A stretch of 64,000 nucleotides of DNA from Bacillus_AB infantis_B. Lineage in GTDB: Bacteria; Bacillota; Bacilli; Bacillales; Cytobacillaceae. Positions 47,264 through 56,277 of this stretch are shown one piece after another; the first letter of the stretch is position 1; the number at the start of each line of letters is the position of its first letter. The position numbers were made by a program, and so were the translations under genes. The stretch is from assembly GCF_008180445.1 (NCBI RefSeq), contig NZ_VTER01000006.1, positions 434,001 through 498,000 on the forward strand. Direction: 5' to 3'. The notes below the pieces were generated by a model. The model was not told the origin of the DNA. It saw only the letters and a list, made by a program, of their open reading frames with translations, and searched no databases.

Positions 47264-48454
47264 TTAGATAATACCCATTTCCTTGCCGACCTTCTTATAG
47301 ATCGAAAGTGCCTGATCCAGCATTTCCTTTGTATGCGCGGCTGTCGGCATGTTGCGGACACGCCCAGTGCCCCGCGGAACAGTCGGGAACACGATTGATT
47401 TAGCATAGACGCCTTCATCATTCAATTTTTTGCTGAATTCCTGGGTAGCCACTTCATCCCCGATGATGCAAGGAGTGATAGGCGTTTCACTGTCTCCAAT
47501 ATTGAAGCCGAGCTCCTTCAGCCCTTTTTTCAGATAATCGGCATTTTCCCAAAGCTTCTCATTCAGCTCAGTGCTTTCCATTAGGATGCTGATGGATTCG
47601 ATGCACGCAGCTACATCAGCAGGTGTAAGTGAAGTCGAAAATAGGAACGGGCGGCTTCTCACTTTCAGCCAGTCAATCAGCTGTTTCTTGCCGGCCACAT
47701 ATCCGCCGACAACACCGATGGCCTTGGAGAGCGTACCGATTTGGAAGTCCACTTTATCGGATAAGCCAAAATGCTTAACTGTACCTGCACCTTTGCCGAG
47801 CACACCAGATCCGTGTGCATCATCCACATAAGTGATAAGGTCGAACTCTTCGGCGATTTCCACGATTTCAGGGAGCTTCGCAATATCTCCATCCATGGAG
47901 AAGACTCCGTCTGTGATCACCATGACTTTATTATATAGTCCTGACTCTGTCGCTTCCTTTGCTTTTGCACGCAAATCTTCCATATCAGAGTGGTTGAAGC
48001 GGATGATCTTTGCACGGGACAGCCTGCAGCCGTCAATGATGGAAGCATGGTTCAGTTCATCGGAAAGAATAGCATCATTTTTGTCCATGACTGCAGAGAT
48101 GGCAGCCATATTACAGTTAAAGCCTGATTGGTAAGCGATGGCTGCTTCTGTATGCTTGAATTCTGCCAGTTTTTCTTCCAATTTGATATGAATGTCCATT
48201 GTGCCATTGATCGTTCTGACAGCACCTGCTCCTACACCGTATGTATCAATTGCTTTTTTGGCAGCATTTTTAAGCCTGTCGCTTGTAGCAAGGCCCAAAT
48301 AATTGTTGGATGATAAGTTGATCAATTCTCTGCCATTAATTTTAATGATAGGACCGTTGGGGCTTTCCAGCGGGTCAATTACATTGTAAAGACCCCTGCT
48401 TTTAAGATCCTCGAGATTTTCATTTAAAAAGCTATCCAAAGTTTTGCTGGACAT
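47264..48454 (-). CDS. kbl: Glycine C-acetyltransferase (2-amino-3-ketobutyrate CoA ligase)
   Basis: 396-aa PLP enzyme of the alpha-oxoamine synthase family. SSNNYLGLA near residue 45, YVDDAHGSGVLGKG and the PLP Lys in TLSKAIGVVGGYV (about 244) are intact. It cleaves 2-amino-3-ketobutyrate with CoA. The ATG at 48454 (MSSKTLDSF) was chosen because AGAGAGGG lies upstream. It is the first gene of the kbl-tdh unit, with a structured leader upstream. Confidence 0.95.
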   Translation of the reverse strand: MSSKTLDSFLNENLEDLKSRGLYNVIDPLESPNGPIIKINGRELINLSSNNYLGLATSDRLKNAAKKAIDTYGVGAGAVRTINGTMDIHIKLEEKLAEFKHTEAAIAYQSGFNCNMAAISAVMDKNDAILSDELNHASIIDGCRLSRAKIIRFNHSDMEDLRAKAKEATESGLYNKVMVITDGVFSMDGDIAKLPEIVEIAEEFDLITYVDDAHGSGVLGKGAGTVKHFGLSDKVDFQIGTLSKAIGVVGGYVAGKKQLIDWLKVRSRPFLFSTSLTPADVAACIESISILMESTELNEKLWENADYLKKGLKELGFNIGDSETPITPCIIGDEVATQEFSKKLNDEGVYAKSIVFPTVPRGTGRVRNMPTAAHTKEMLDQALSIYKKVGKEMGII

Positions 48455-48507
48455 ATAGATCCCTCTCTTTATATAGAATAGAATGTCATCTGCAAACAAA
48501 CAACTGT

Positions 48508-48559
48508 ACTCCTTAGATGGACATTTCGATGTCCGTAAAAGACTTATGTATCAAGGAGT
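48508..48559 (-). promoter_or_regulatory. Nested stem-loop leader upstream of kbl
   Basis: Outer arms ACTCCTT/AAGGAGT (7 bp) enclose an inner hairpin GGACAT-CGAA-ATGTCC. It lies 54-105 bases before the kbl start in the likely untranslated leader. It does not match a T-box or a known glycine riboswitch by eye. It could be an RNA element or a protein-bound dyad. Confidence 0.55.
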
Positions 48560-48740
48560 TCCTTACTAGTTACTTTAACATATTTGATGAATTTGTACAC
48601 TTGAAAAGGACAAAACAGCAGGTACTTTATTTTCCCCAGCAGGAGTGAATTTTAGTTATAAATTAAAAGAAGGAAGCCTTTAAGCTTCCTGAAAATTGTA
48701 GAATTATTTTTAATGAGTATGTCGGGGGTTTAGCTTATCA

Positions 48741-48874
48741 ACTTTGCTGCTGATTTACGTTCCAGGCACTTCGCTTTCCACGGGGCGGCGCTGAGCCTCC
48801 TCTTTGTTCATGCGGGGTCTCAGCTTTGCTGCTATTTCCCGCAGGTCTTCGAACCTTCCACTGCAATCAACAGG
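48741..48874 (+). repeat. Dispersed intergenic repeat, copy A
   Basis: About 134 bases similar to the complement of copy B at 63145-63283 (shared blocks TTCCAGGCACTTCGCTTTCC, GGGGCGGCGCTGAGC and TCCCGCAG). It is somewhat decayed. The rest of the 48600-49037 gap shows no gene, only a GGAAGC/GCTTCC hairpin near 48669-48690. Confidence 0.75.
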
Positions 48875-49039
48875 GGTTACAAAAGTTTTTTCTTATGTAA
48901 AAACAAAGCAGTTATAAAGTTATAATGAAGGAACGCCCATTTAAATAAAAAGTTCTTACTCGGACATAGGATGTTTTTTTGTATTATATTTGTTTTCCGA
49001 CTGTTAGTTGAAGGATCTCTTGAAATTATCTTATAAATA

Positions 49040-49076
49040 AAAAAACTCGCCTGAAAATCAGGCAAGTTTCTTTTTA
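49040..49076 (-). terminator. Terminator of the small secreted protein gene
   Basis: AAACTTGCCTGA ... TCAGGCGAGTTTTTTT on the minus strand, with one mismatch. Confidence 0.9.
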
Positions 49077-49394
49077 GTATTGTGGTACTGGAGGATCAAA
49101 TCCTAAAACTTTTTCACCGTCAACTGTCAGCCATACATAATAATGGTCGATTTCAGTCTTAAGGAGTTTTTCAAGCTTTTTGATAATTTTCTCTTGTGCT
49201 TCAAAAGTTATCTGAGCTGTTTCTTCTCCAAGCTCGATACCTTCTAATCCAAGCAAATCAGCAATAGCTCTTGCTTCATCATAAGATACCTCTACATACT
49301 TGTCGTACTCAGGCAGATAAGCTGCTTCTGCAGGCTTAATGCTGAAAACTGCACCAATTAAGAGTGCCATGACCAAAATACTGATCTTCTTCAT
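49074..49394 (-). CDS. Small secreted protein, unknown
   Basis: 106 aa. A signal peptide (MKKISILVMALLIGAVFS, likely cleavage after AEA) is followed by about 80 residues: a helical acidic part (YDEARAIADLLGLEG), a helix (EAQEKIIKKLEKLLKTE) and a final strand with VWLTVDGEKVLGFD. I do not recognise the family. It ends in a terminator and stands 19 bases after the cupin/HD-GYP gene on the same strand, so co-expression is likely. Confidence 0.7.
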   Translation of the reverse strand: MKKISILVMALLIGAVFSIKPAEAAYLPEYDKYVEVSYDEARAIADLLGLEGIELGEETAQITFEAQEKIIKKLEKLLKTEIDHYYVWLTVDGEKVLGFDPPVPQY

Positions 49395-49413
49395 TACTAA
49401 CTTTTCCCCCTTT

Positions 49414-50310
49414 TTAAATCTTGTCTTTCATTTTAAGGAATATATCTACAATGTACGGATTGTACATAGTTCCTTTGCATCTAAGAATTTCTTCAAATGC
49501 CTCTTCTTTTGTTTTTCCTTTGCGGTAAACCCTATCGCTTATAATGGCATCATAGGAATCTACAACTGCTATAATAGAAGCTTCAATGGAAATATCGTCG
49601 CCTTTAAGTCCATTCGGATAACCTTTTCCGTCATATCTTTCATGATGCTGCTCCACTATTTTCCCTGCCTGGACCAAGATTGGCAGGCCTGTCTGCTCAA
49701 GGATTTCCCGCCCGAACTCGGAATGCTTTTTCATTATTTCCCATTCCTCGTTAGTCAGTTTTCCTGGCTTTCTCAAAATCTCTAGAGGTATTTTCAACTT
49801 GCCAACATCATGCAGAAAGGATGCTATATTTAGACTCATCAGCTGTTTTGAGTTAAATCCCAAATATTCTCCAAACAACATGGACAACTTATTAATCCTG
49901 CTGCAATGGTCTACGGTGTATCCATCTTTTTCTTCTATTGATACAGCCAGATCCATAAGGTTTTTGGTTATCATGCTGTAATGGTGAAAAACCGGCTGTG
50001 ATGTAACATATAAGAATTCTGTCGTTTCTTCAGCCTGAAAGTAATAATGCTCCTTGACAGGAGTTTTGTAAAAGGAATCTCCAGCTTTATACGATTTCTT
50101 GGGATTGTCTGATTGGAGAATCAGCTCCCCTGAAAGGATATGTATAAATTCCATAGCATTCCAGTCTTCCTGTGGTTCAAGGCCCCATCTCGTATCGGCA
50201 TGCAGCTTATGATAAATAACTTCTGTACCATCGCCAGATGCGAGGAGGGAGATCTGCAAGCCTTTCATGTGGACTGTTTCAATGAAACGATCTTCATTTA
50301 TAATGCCCAC
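49414..50310 (-). CDS. Cupin-HD-GYP fusion protein
   Basis: 298 aa. Residues about 40-105 form a cupin-like beta barrel (MEFIHILSGELILQSDN, YKAGDSFYKTPVKEHYYF). Residues about 130-298 form an HD-GYP domain: HDVGKLKIP near 166, then HHERYDGKGYPNGLKGDDI and VVDSYDAIISDRVYR. HD-GYP domains usually cleave cyclic di-GMP or related signals. The cupin may sense a ligand. The GTG at 50310 was chosen because GAGGGTAAC precedes it; the longer frame to 50370 has no ribosome site. Confidence 0.85.
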   Translation of the reverse strand: MGIINEDRFIETVHMKGLQISLLASGDGTEVIYHKLHADTRWGLEPQEDWNAMEFIHILSGELILQSDNPKKSYKAGDSFYKTPVKEHYYFQAEETTEFLYVTSQPVFHHYSMITKNLMDLAVSIEEKDGYTVDHCSRINKLSMLFGEYLGFNSKQLMSLNIASFLHDVGKLKIPLEILRKPGKLTNEEWEIMKKHSEFGREILEQTGLPILVQAGKIVEQHHERYDGKGYPNGLKGDDISIEASIIAVVDSYDAIISDRVYRKGKTKEEAFEEILRCKGTMYNPYIVDIFLKMKDKI

Positions 50311-50699
50311 TGTGTTACCCTCATTTCTATTTCTAAGATTGCTGTCGAAACAAGAAGAAAAGAATGTCAAAATTTCTTCTATTCTCCAACATTATAATAC
50401 ATAAAGTTAAATAGTAATATAGAGAATTAGAAAAATAAACAAGAATTTACATATTTTTTTTGGTAAATAATGAGAAAGTCCTATAAATAGCGCAGCGGCG
50501 CTCTCTTAACCATCAATCTTTGCTGCTGAGGGTACCAAAAGACGCCATGGTTTAATGTTTTCATTGCCAAATTCCTCATCACCATCTGAATATTCATACA
50601 AAAAAATGATTAGTTTACTCACAATGCTTTAAAGGAAAATGAACAGTACACATGAAACCAGTCAAAACTGGCTCGTATACATATTTGGAGGTTATATAA
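50311..50699. other. Divergent promoter region between the cupin/HD-GYP gene and arcA
   Basis: No gene seen. A short dyad TGAATATTCA lies near 50586 (ARG-box-like half sites but too close together), and CCAGT-CAAA-ACTGG (50658-50671) lies 29 bases before the arcA start. Confidence 0.5.
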
Positions 50700-51929
50700 A
50701 TGAAGCATCCGTTACATGTTACTTCGGAGATAGGAGAGTTGAAGTCGGTCCTTCTGCACAGGCCCGGCAAGGAGGTAGAAAACCTTACCCCTCAATATTT
50801 AAAAAGGCTGTTATTTGATGATATTCCCTATTTGCCGGCGATTCAAAAGGAACATGATTATTTTGCAGGTGTTCTGAGCAATCGGGGCATTGAAGTGATT
50901 TATCTTGATAAGCTGATGACAGAGACGCTTTCACAGCCTGACATCCGCGGCCGGTTCACGGAACAGATTCTGATGGAAAGCCAGTCCAATGTGAATGGCT
51001 CTTTTGAGGCAGTCTCTGAATATTTGAATTCACTGCCGGCAGATGAACTAGTGAGGAAAGTGATGGCGGGGGTACGGAAGAATGAAATAGATTTAAAGGA
51101 AAAAGTGCACCTTCATGAGATCATGGCGGATTCTTACCCATTCTTCCTTGATCCGATGCCAAATTTATATTTTACCAGAGATCCTGCAGCAGTCATTGGC
51201 AAAGGCATAACCATTAACAATATGAATGAACCGGCCAGAAGACGGGAATCCATTTTTATGGATTATATCATTAAGCACCATCCCCGCTTCAAAGAACATG
51301 ATATTCCTGTTTTCTTTAATCGGGATGAACATTATACACTAGAAGGCGGAGATGAGCTGGTGCTGAGCAGGGAAGTTGCTGCCATTGGTGTCAGTGCCAG
51401 GACATCTGCCCAGGGAATTGAAAAGCTGGCAAGGGAATTGTTTGCCCGCCAGGAGGATATAAAGAAAGTAGTAGCTGTCGAAATCCCTAAATCACGGGCA
51501 TTCATGCATCTGGATACTGTGTTTACCATGATTGACCATGATAAGTTCACCTACCATCCAGCAATTGAATCCAGCGACGGGAAAATGAAAATTTATATTC
51601 TGGAGCAGGGGAACTCTGGTGAACTGAAAATTACAGAAAAAGACAGCCTTGTGGAAACACTGAAGGAAGTCCTGAATCTTCCTGAGCTTGTCCTCTTGCC
51701 TTGCGGAGGCGGAGATGTCATTGCAGCAGCCAGGGAGCAATGGAATGACGGCTCCAATACCCTGGCAATTGCCCCCGGAGTAGTGGTTACCTATGACCGT
51801 AATTATGTTTCCAATGATATGATGAGGCAAAATGGCATCGAGGTGCTTGAAATCATGAGCTCTGAACTTTCACGCGGCAGGGGCGGCCCTCGCTGTATGA
51901 GCATGCCGATAGTCAGAGGAGAACTGTAA
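50700..51929 (+). CDS. arcA: Arginine deiminase
   Basis: 409-aa enzyme splitting arginine to citrulline and ammonia. YFTRDPAAVIG near residue 160, LEGGDELVLS, HLDTVFTMID and the catalytic Cys in RGGPRCMSMP (about 398) are intact. The usual partners arcB, arcC and arcD are not next to it, so the product citrulline must be used elsewhere or the other genes are distant. TTGGAGG precedes the ATG. Terminator GGCC/GGCC hairpin follows at once. Confidence 0.96.
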   Translation: MKHPLHVTSEIGELKSVLLHRPGKEVENLTPQYLKRLLFDDIPYLPAIQKEHDYFAGVLSNRGIEVIYLDKLMTETLSQPDIRGRFTEQILMESQSNVNGSFEAVSEYLNSLPADELVRKVMAGVRKNEIDLKEKVHLHEIMADSYPFFLDPMPNLYFTRDPAAVIGKGITINNMNEPARRRESIFMDYIIKHHPRFKEHDIPVFFNRDEHYTLEGGDELVLSREVAAIGVSARTSAQGIEKLARELFARQEDIKKVVAVEIPKSRAFMHLDTVFTMIDHDKFTYHPAIESSDGKMKIYILEQGNSGELKITEKDSLVETLKEVLNLPELVLLPCGGGDVIAAAREQWNDGSNTLAIAPGVVVTYDRNYVSNDMMRQNGIEVLEIMSSELSRGRGGPRCMSMPIVRGEL

Positions 51930-51955
51930 AGGGGCCTTGATGGCCCTTTTCTTTC
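51928..51955. terminator. Terminator between arcA and the MocR gene
   Basis: AAGGGGCC-TTGAT-GGCCCTTTTCTTT; one G-U pair in the stem. Confidence 0.8.
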
Positions 51956-51960
51956 GCTTT

Positions 51961-53337
51961 TTATTCAAACAATGTTTCGGTAATAAGCTTAATTCCCTCA
52001 ACAATTTCTTCGGGAGAAAGTCCTCCAAACCCCAGCATGATCAAGTCATTAGCTTCTCCATCTGCCCAATACGGGTTCGCAGGATACACTTTTACTCCTT
52101 TTTTGGCAGCTTTGACAGCCAGTTCTTCACTCTTCCTCCCTTCAAGCTTTATAAGGATATGAAGCCCTGACTTTTGCCCAATCACGACTGCTTTATCTTC
52201 CATCATAGAACTTATTGTTTCCAGCAGTATTTTATGCTTTGCCTGATAAAGGACACGCATTTTCCGGATATGCTGGTCAAAGTACCCTTTCTTCATAAAA
52301 CGTGCTGCAGCTTCTTGGATAATGGGAGAGACTGGCTGGCTGTACAGGCTGAAGTCCCTTTTATAGCCAGCCATAAGGGCCGGCGGCAAAACAACGTAGC
52401 TCAGACGGGCAGCAGGAAGAAAGGATTTGGAAAAAGTACCAAGATAAATGACGCGTTCATTAGGATCCAGACTTTTAAGAGGCGGAATCGGCTGTCCCTG
52501 ATATCTGAACTCGCTGTCATAATCATCCTCTACTATATAACCGCCAGTTTCCGCTGCCCACTTCAGCAGTTTCAGCCGTTTATTGATGGGCAGGACCATA
52601 CCCAGCGGAAATTGATGGGAAGGTGTAACATAAACCGCCTTCGCCCTTTTTTCTGCAAGCTCTTCAACACTGATTCCATCCTCCTCCACAGTGACTGGCT
52701 CTACTATTCCACCCTGATGCATCAGCACTTTTCTCACCCCATCATAGCCTGGATTTTCCATCGCTATTACTTCTCCGCGAAGCTCGAGTATGCTCATAAT
52801 CACTGAAATGCTGTTTTGGGTTCCTGAAGTGATGATGATTTGTTCTGGAGTGCACTCTATACCCCTGGACCTGTACAAATACCCTGTCAGCTCGCTCCTC
52901 AGGGAAAATTGGCCTTGTTTGTCTCCATATTGCAAAAAAGAGAGATCAAAGGCTGCTTCAGACAGGGCGTTTTTCCATCCCCTGGCTGGGAAAGCTTTTG
53001 CATCAATATGGCCATATTGGAAATCTATCTTGGGTTTTTCCAGCTCTTCGTTTAAAATAACTGGCAATTGTTCTTTCTCCTGCTTCAATGGAAATTCATC
53101 TAATTTGTTTACAATGATCCCGCTCTTCGGCCTGCTTTCGGCATAGCCTTCTGCCATCAGCTGCTGATACGCCTCTTCCACTGTATTTTTGCTTACGTCC
53201 AGAAATCGGGAAAACCTGCGGATGGAAGGCAGCTTTTCCCCTGGCTTTATTTTTCCTGACTCGATTTCCGACTTGATATACTGATAAAGCTGAACATATA
53301 AAGGCATCTGGCTCTCTCTGTCTAAAAACGGCGTCAT
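51961..53337 (-). CDS. MocR/PdxR family transcription regulator
   Basis: 458 aa. A GntR-type winged helix (MPLYVQLYQYIKSEIESG ... VSKNTVEEAYQQLMAEGY, about 10-72) is fused to an aminotransferase-fold domain. The PLP Lys is in YLGTFSKSFLPAARL near residue 302, with EDDYDSEFRYQG before it. MocR proteins sense PLP or related ligands. It is divergent from a PNPOx-like gene, and direct GTCAC repeats lie between them, the classic MocR arrangement. GGGAGTG precedes the ATG. Confidence 0.9.
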   Translation of the reverse strand: MTPFLDRESQMPLYVQLYQYIKSEIESGKIKPGEKLPSIRRFSRFLDVSKNTVEEAYQQLMAEGYAESRPKSGIIVNKLDEFPLKQEKEQLPVILNEELEKPKIDFQYGHIDAKAFPARGWKNALSEAAFDLSFLQYGDKQGQFSLRSELTGYLYRSRGIECTPEQIIITSGTQNSISVIMSILELRGEVIAMENPGYDGVRKVLMHQGGIVEPVTVEEDGISVEELAEKRAKAVYVTPSHQFPLGMVLPINKRLKLLKWAAETGGYIVEDDYDSEFRYQGQPIPPLKSLDPNERVIYLGTFSKSFLPAARLSYVVLPPALMAGYKRDFSLYSQPVSPIIQEAAARFMKKGYFDQHIRKMRVLYQAKHKILLETISSMMEDKAVVIGQKSGLHILIKLEGRKSEELAVKAAKKGVKVYPANPYWADGEANDLIMLGFGGLSPEEIVEGIKLITETLFE

Positions 53338-53376
53338 ACGGCACTCCCATCTGTCCCCATAAGATATTATAAATCT

Positions 53377-53396
53377 GTCACTTTTAAGGCGGTCAC
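53377..53396. promoter_or_regulatory. Direct repeats between the MocR and PNPOx-like genes
   Basis: CTGTCAC and CGGTCAC, GTCAC repeated with a 15-base step (53377-53381, 53392-53396), placed between the divergent starts. MocR regulators often bind such direct repeats. Confidence 0.5.
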
Positions 53397-53443
53397 ATTT
53401 ACATTAATCTGAATATATCACAAATTTCTAGGGAGTGGAGTAA

Positions 53444-53992
53444 ATGTTTCCAATGCGCCAATCAATGCTTAAAGTCGAAGATCCGGAGAAAATCAGCACC
53501 TTCCTTAAGGGGGCTAGAACAGGATATCTTGGACTAAATGACAATTCTTACCCTTATGTGGTGCCTCTTAATTTTATTTGGCAGGATGATTGTATCTATT
53601 TTCATGGAGCTTCTGAGGGAAGGAAAATGGAGCTGCTGCAAAACAATCCGCAGGTCTGCTTTACGGTAAGCGAAGATTTCGGCACACTGACCGACCCCGT
53701 CCCCGCAAAAACAGATACAGCTTATATAAGTGTCATGATATTTGGAAAAGCATTTGTGCTATCCGATATAGAGGAAGCAACTATGGTTATGCAGAACATG
53801 CTCGACAAGTATGTACCCGGCTACTTTCAGGCACCGCTGCCAAAGGCCCATGTAGATAAATACCGCTCCTCGCTTGGAAGCAGGACGGCCGTCATTAAAA
53901 TCATTCCTGATGCTATAACAGCGAAAGGAAATATGGCTGAAGAAGAAAGAAAGTACTATCCAGGTAAAACAGCGGCTGCCGACCTTAAGTGA
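53444..53992 (+). CDS. Pyridoxamine 5'-phosphate oxidase-like flavin protein
   Basis: 182-aa split-barrel protein of the PNPOx/NimA type: GYLGLNDNSYPYVVPLNFIW near residues 26-45, then IYFHGASEGRKMELLQNNPQ, then MIFGKAFVLSD. Members bind FMN and reduce nitro compounds or B6-type substrates; which applies here is not known. Divergence from a PLP-binding MocR regulator hints at vitamin B6 metabolism. GGGAGTGG precedes the ATG. It is monocistronic. Confidence 0.85.
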   Translation: MFPMRQSMLKVEDPEKISTFLKGARTGYLGLNDNSYPYVVPLNFIWQDDCIYFHGASEGRKMELLQNNPQVCFTVSEDFGTLTDPVPAKTDTAYISVMIFGKAFVLSDIEEATMVMQNMLDKYVPGYFQAPLPKAHVDKYRSSLGSRTAVIKIIPDAITAKGNMAEEERKYYPGKTAAADLK

Positions 53993-54020
53993 AGAACAGT
54001 TTGGCCCAATTTTTAATATA

Positions 54021-54052
54021 AAAATGACGTGCAGCCTCCTGCACGTCATTTT
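54021..54052. terminator. Bidirectional terminator between PNPOx-like gene and trhO
   Basis: AAAATGACGTGCAG-CCTC-CTGCACGTCATTTT, perfect 14-bp stem. Confidence 0.95.
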
Positions 54053-54053
54053 A

Positions 54054-55019
54054 TCAAGATTGAACAGCTTCTTCTTCTAGCTTCTTCATTCTCTCAGCCA
54101 CTTCTTCTTCTGTTAGGCCATGTTCGCTGATATAGCGGTTGCGAGGATGCACCCGGCATTCATGGCTGCAGCTCCGCAGATATTTATGCTCATTTTCCTC
54201 AGAGGTCAGGATTTGCTTGTTGCATTCTGGGTTTGCGCATCTAACATATCTTTCGCAAGGCTTGCCAGTGTAATAATCACGGCCGACGATGACATGCTCC
54301 TCCTGGTTGACAGGAACACTGATCCGGTCATCGAACACATAGCATTGGCCATCCCACAGCTTGCCGCGCACCTCAGGATCTTTGCCGTACGTAACGATGC
54401 CCCCATGGAGCTGGCCGACATCCTCAAATCCTTCTTTAAGAAGCCACCCGGAGAACTTTTCGCAGCGGACGCCTCCAGTACAATACGTCAGGATCTTTTT
54501 CCCCTCAAACTTATCTTTGTTTTCCTTGATCCATTCAGGAAGCTCACGGAAATTTTGGATATCCGGCTTAATTGCCCCCTTGAAATGTCCGAGGTCGTAT
54601 TCATAGTCATTTCTCGCATCGAGGACGACTGTATCCGGGTCCTGCATCTTTTCAAAAAATTCTTTCGGTTCTAAATGTGTCCCTGTCAGCTTTAATGGAT
54701 CAACATCATCTTCAAGACTCAGGTTCACGAGTTCTTTTCTTACTCTGACACGCATTTTTCTGAATGCATGCTCCTCGGACTCGTCAATTTTGAAGACAGT
54801 ATCTTTAAATAATGGATGATTGTCCATCATGTCGATATAGGCCTGTGTCTGCTCCACTGTGCCTGACACGGTGCCGTTGATGCCCTCTTCTGAAATCAGC
54901 ACACGCCCCTTAAGGCCGATGCCGTTGCAGAAATTCAAATGCTCTTCCCTTTGTGCAGCAGGATCTTCTATATGAACGTATTTGTAATAAAGCAAGATTC
55001 TATATGATTGTGTATCCAT
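54054..55019 (-). CDS. trhO: tRNA uridine(34) hydroxylase TrhO (rhodanese family)
   Basis: 321 aa. An N-terminal acylphosphatase-like domain (LLYYKYVHIED, KGRVLISEEGINGTVSG) is followed by a rhodanese domain with catalytic Cys in TYCTGGVRCEKFSGW (about 179) and a Cys-rich C-terminus (CANPECNKQILTSEE, SCSHECRVHPRNRYI). TrhO makes 5-hydroxyuridine at tRNA position 34. The ATG at 55019 was chosen because AAAGGAAAG lies upstream. Confidence 0.94.
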   Translation of the reverse strand: MDTQSYRILLYYKYVHIEDPAAQREEHLNFCNGIGLKGRVLISEEGINGTVSGTVEQTQAYIDMMDNHPLFKDTVFKIDESEEHAFRKMRVRVRKELVNLSLEDDVDPLKLTGTHLEPKEFFEKMQDPDTVVLDARNDYEYDLGHFKGAIKPDIQNFRELPEWIKENKDKFEGKKILTYCTGGVRCEKFSGWLLKEGFEDVGQLHGGIVTYGKDPEVRGKLWDGQCYVFDDRISVPVNQEEHVIVGRDYYTGKPCERYVRCANPECNKQILTSEENEHKYLRSCSHECRVHPRNRYISEHGLTEEEVAERMKKLEEEAVQS

Positions 55020-55251
55020 GATTTTTTCTTTCCTTTCCAGACCGTATACAAGATTCAATTCCGGCAGGCAGCCCCGTACCGGATTTTTTCACCTATTTCA
55101 TTATAACAGCCAAATAAAGGGTGTCAAAAACATTGTTTCCCGTAACCGGTGATAAATGGGGTGCTACTAATGGTGATTGGAATCATTTTCGCTATTGTTT
55201 TTTAGTATGATGAAATAATGGATCAGACATGCAAAGCGAGGAATATAAACG

Positions 55252-55656
55252 ATGAGTTTGTTAACTGTAGACACTTAAGCCATACTTTTGCTGATAGAAC
55301 TTTACTCAAAGATGTGTCCTTCCGTCATCTCCAGGGTGCAAAAAGCCGACAAAAGCAGCTGGACCGGATGGAGCGGATTGAAAAATGAACAAACCTCCCG
55401 CCCGCTGAATCAATTGAGCGGAGGCGAGCAGGCGAAGGTCCGCCTTTGCAAGCTCCTGATGAATGACAGCAATTGGCTCTTATTCGATGAGCCGACAAAC
55501 CACCTGGATATTTTTGCAAAAGAAGAGCTTAAGCGTGCACTGAAAGCTTATAAAGGTACCGTTGTGCTTGTATGCCATGAGCCAGACTTTTATGAAGACT
55601 GGGTAACTAAGACCTGGGAGGTTGAAGAATGGTCCCAAAAGATGAACCAGGCATAA
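55252..55656 (+). pseudogene. Decayed ABC-F ATPase gene (internal deletions and frameshift)
   Basis: The remnant begins MSLLTVD, then frameshifts into HLSHTFADRTLLKDVSFR (N-terminal ABC start). It jumps to the inter-domain linker (AKSRQKQLDRMERIEK), and shifts again into the C-terminal ABC domain: PLNQLSGGEQAKVRLCKLL, FDEPTNHLDIFAKEE, VLVCHEPDFYEDW. A full ABC-F protein is over 500 aa; only about 135 codons remain. The two Walker A motifs are missing, so it cannot work. A TAA at codon 9 interrupts the start. Confidence 0.85.
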
Positions 55657-55738
55657 AGATCAACGTCCCTTGCTTTTAAAGTAAGCAGTTCTGATCTTGT
55701 GGGGATAACTTAAAATTACAGCTAGATTTGTTTTCAAT

Positions 55739-55774
55739 AAAAAGCTTGGGCTATCCCAAGCTTTTACTTTTTTA
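55739..55774 (+). terminator. Terminator of the ABC-F relic
   Basis: AAAAGCTTGGG-CTAT-CCCAAGCTTTT then ACTTTTTT. Confidence 0.9.
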
Positions 55775-56277
55775 AATATGTTGTTATCATTCAATAAGAT
55801 CAATAATCTCAGAATAGTAGAACAACTACCCTTCATTAACCAGTGCATTTATTAAACACTGAAACAAGATTCACAGGAAAGTGAGTTTAATAAAGGGAAA
55901 ACTTACCCTTATTTTAAAAATAGTACGGAAAACAGCTTACAAGAGGGAGATATTCCTCTTATTAGCCTGAAAGACGTGAAAATAGGCAGTTTTGCGATGG
56001 ATAGCGGGAAAAACTCCTTTTATTTTCACAAAAACTGCTCCTGCTCTGCAAATAACAGTAAAATCTCCCCGTATTTTTCTTTCACTTTTCATCTTCCCAT
56101 CTCATTGATAAAACAACATAATCAATTATTTGTTCCCAAGTTATATAAGGTATGCTGACTCATTTGCCAGTTTCAGTGCTGCTCCACGAAAACTCTGCTG
56201 CTTACTTTCAACGCATGATGCTTTTCAGGTTTATGCAGGAATATCTCGTTCTGCCAAAATACACATGAAGCTCTATT
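55775..56277. other. Intergenic stretch with a long imperfect inverted repeat
   Basis: No gene is recognised. GTGAAAATA near 55977 pairs with TATTTTCAC near 56030, with inner arms AGTTTT/AAAACT, giving a long imperfect hairpin (about 55976-56031). The region may hold the 3' end of the fatty acid operon transcript. Confidence 0.5.

Noticed and set aside
48455..48600. T-box leader for kbl
   Set aside because: No TGG-x-ACC-GCG-like T-box sequence and the hairpin is too short.
55252..55280. In-frame stop in the ABC-F remnant as a recoded codon
   Set aside because: The stop is TAA and the surrounding frame shifts; gene decay explains it.
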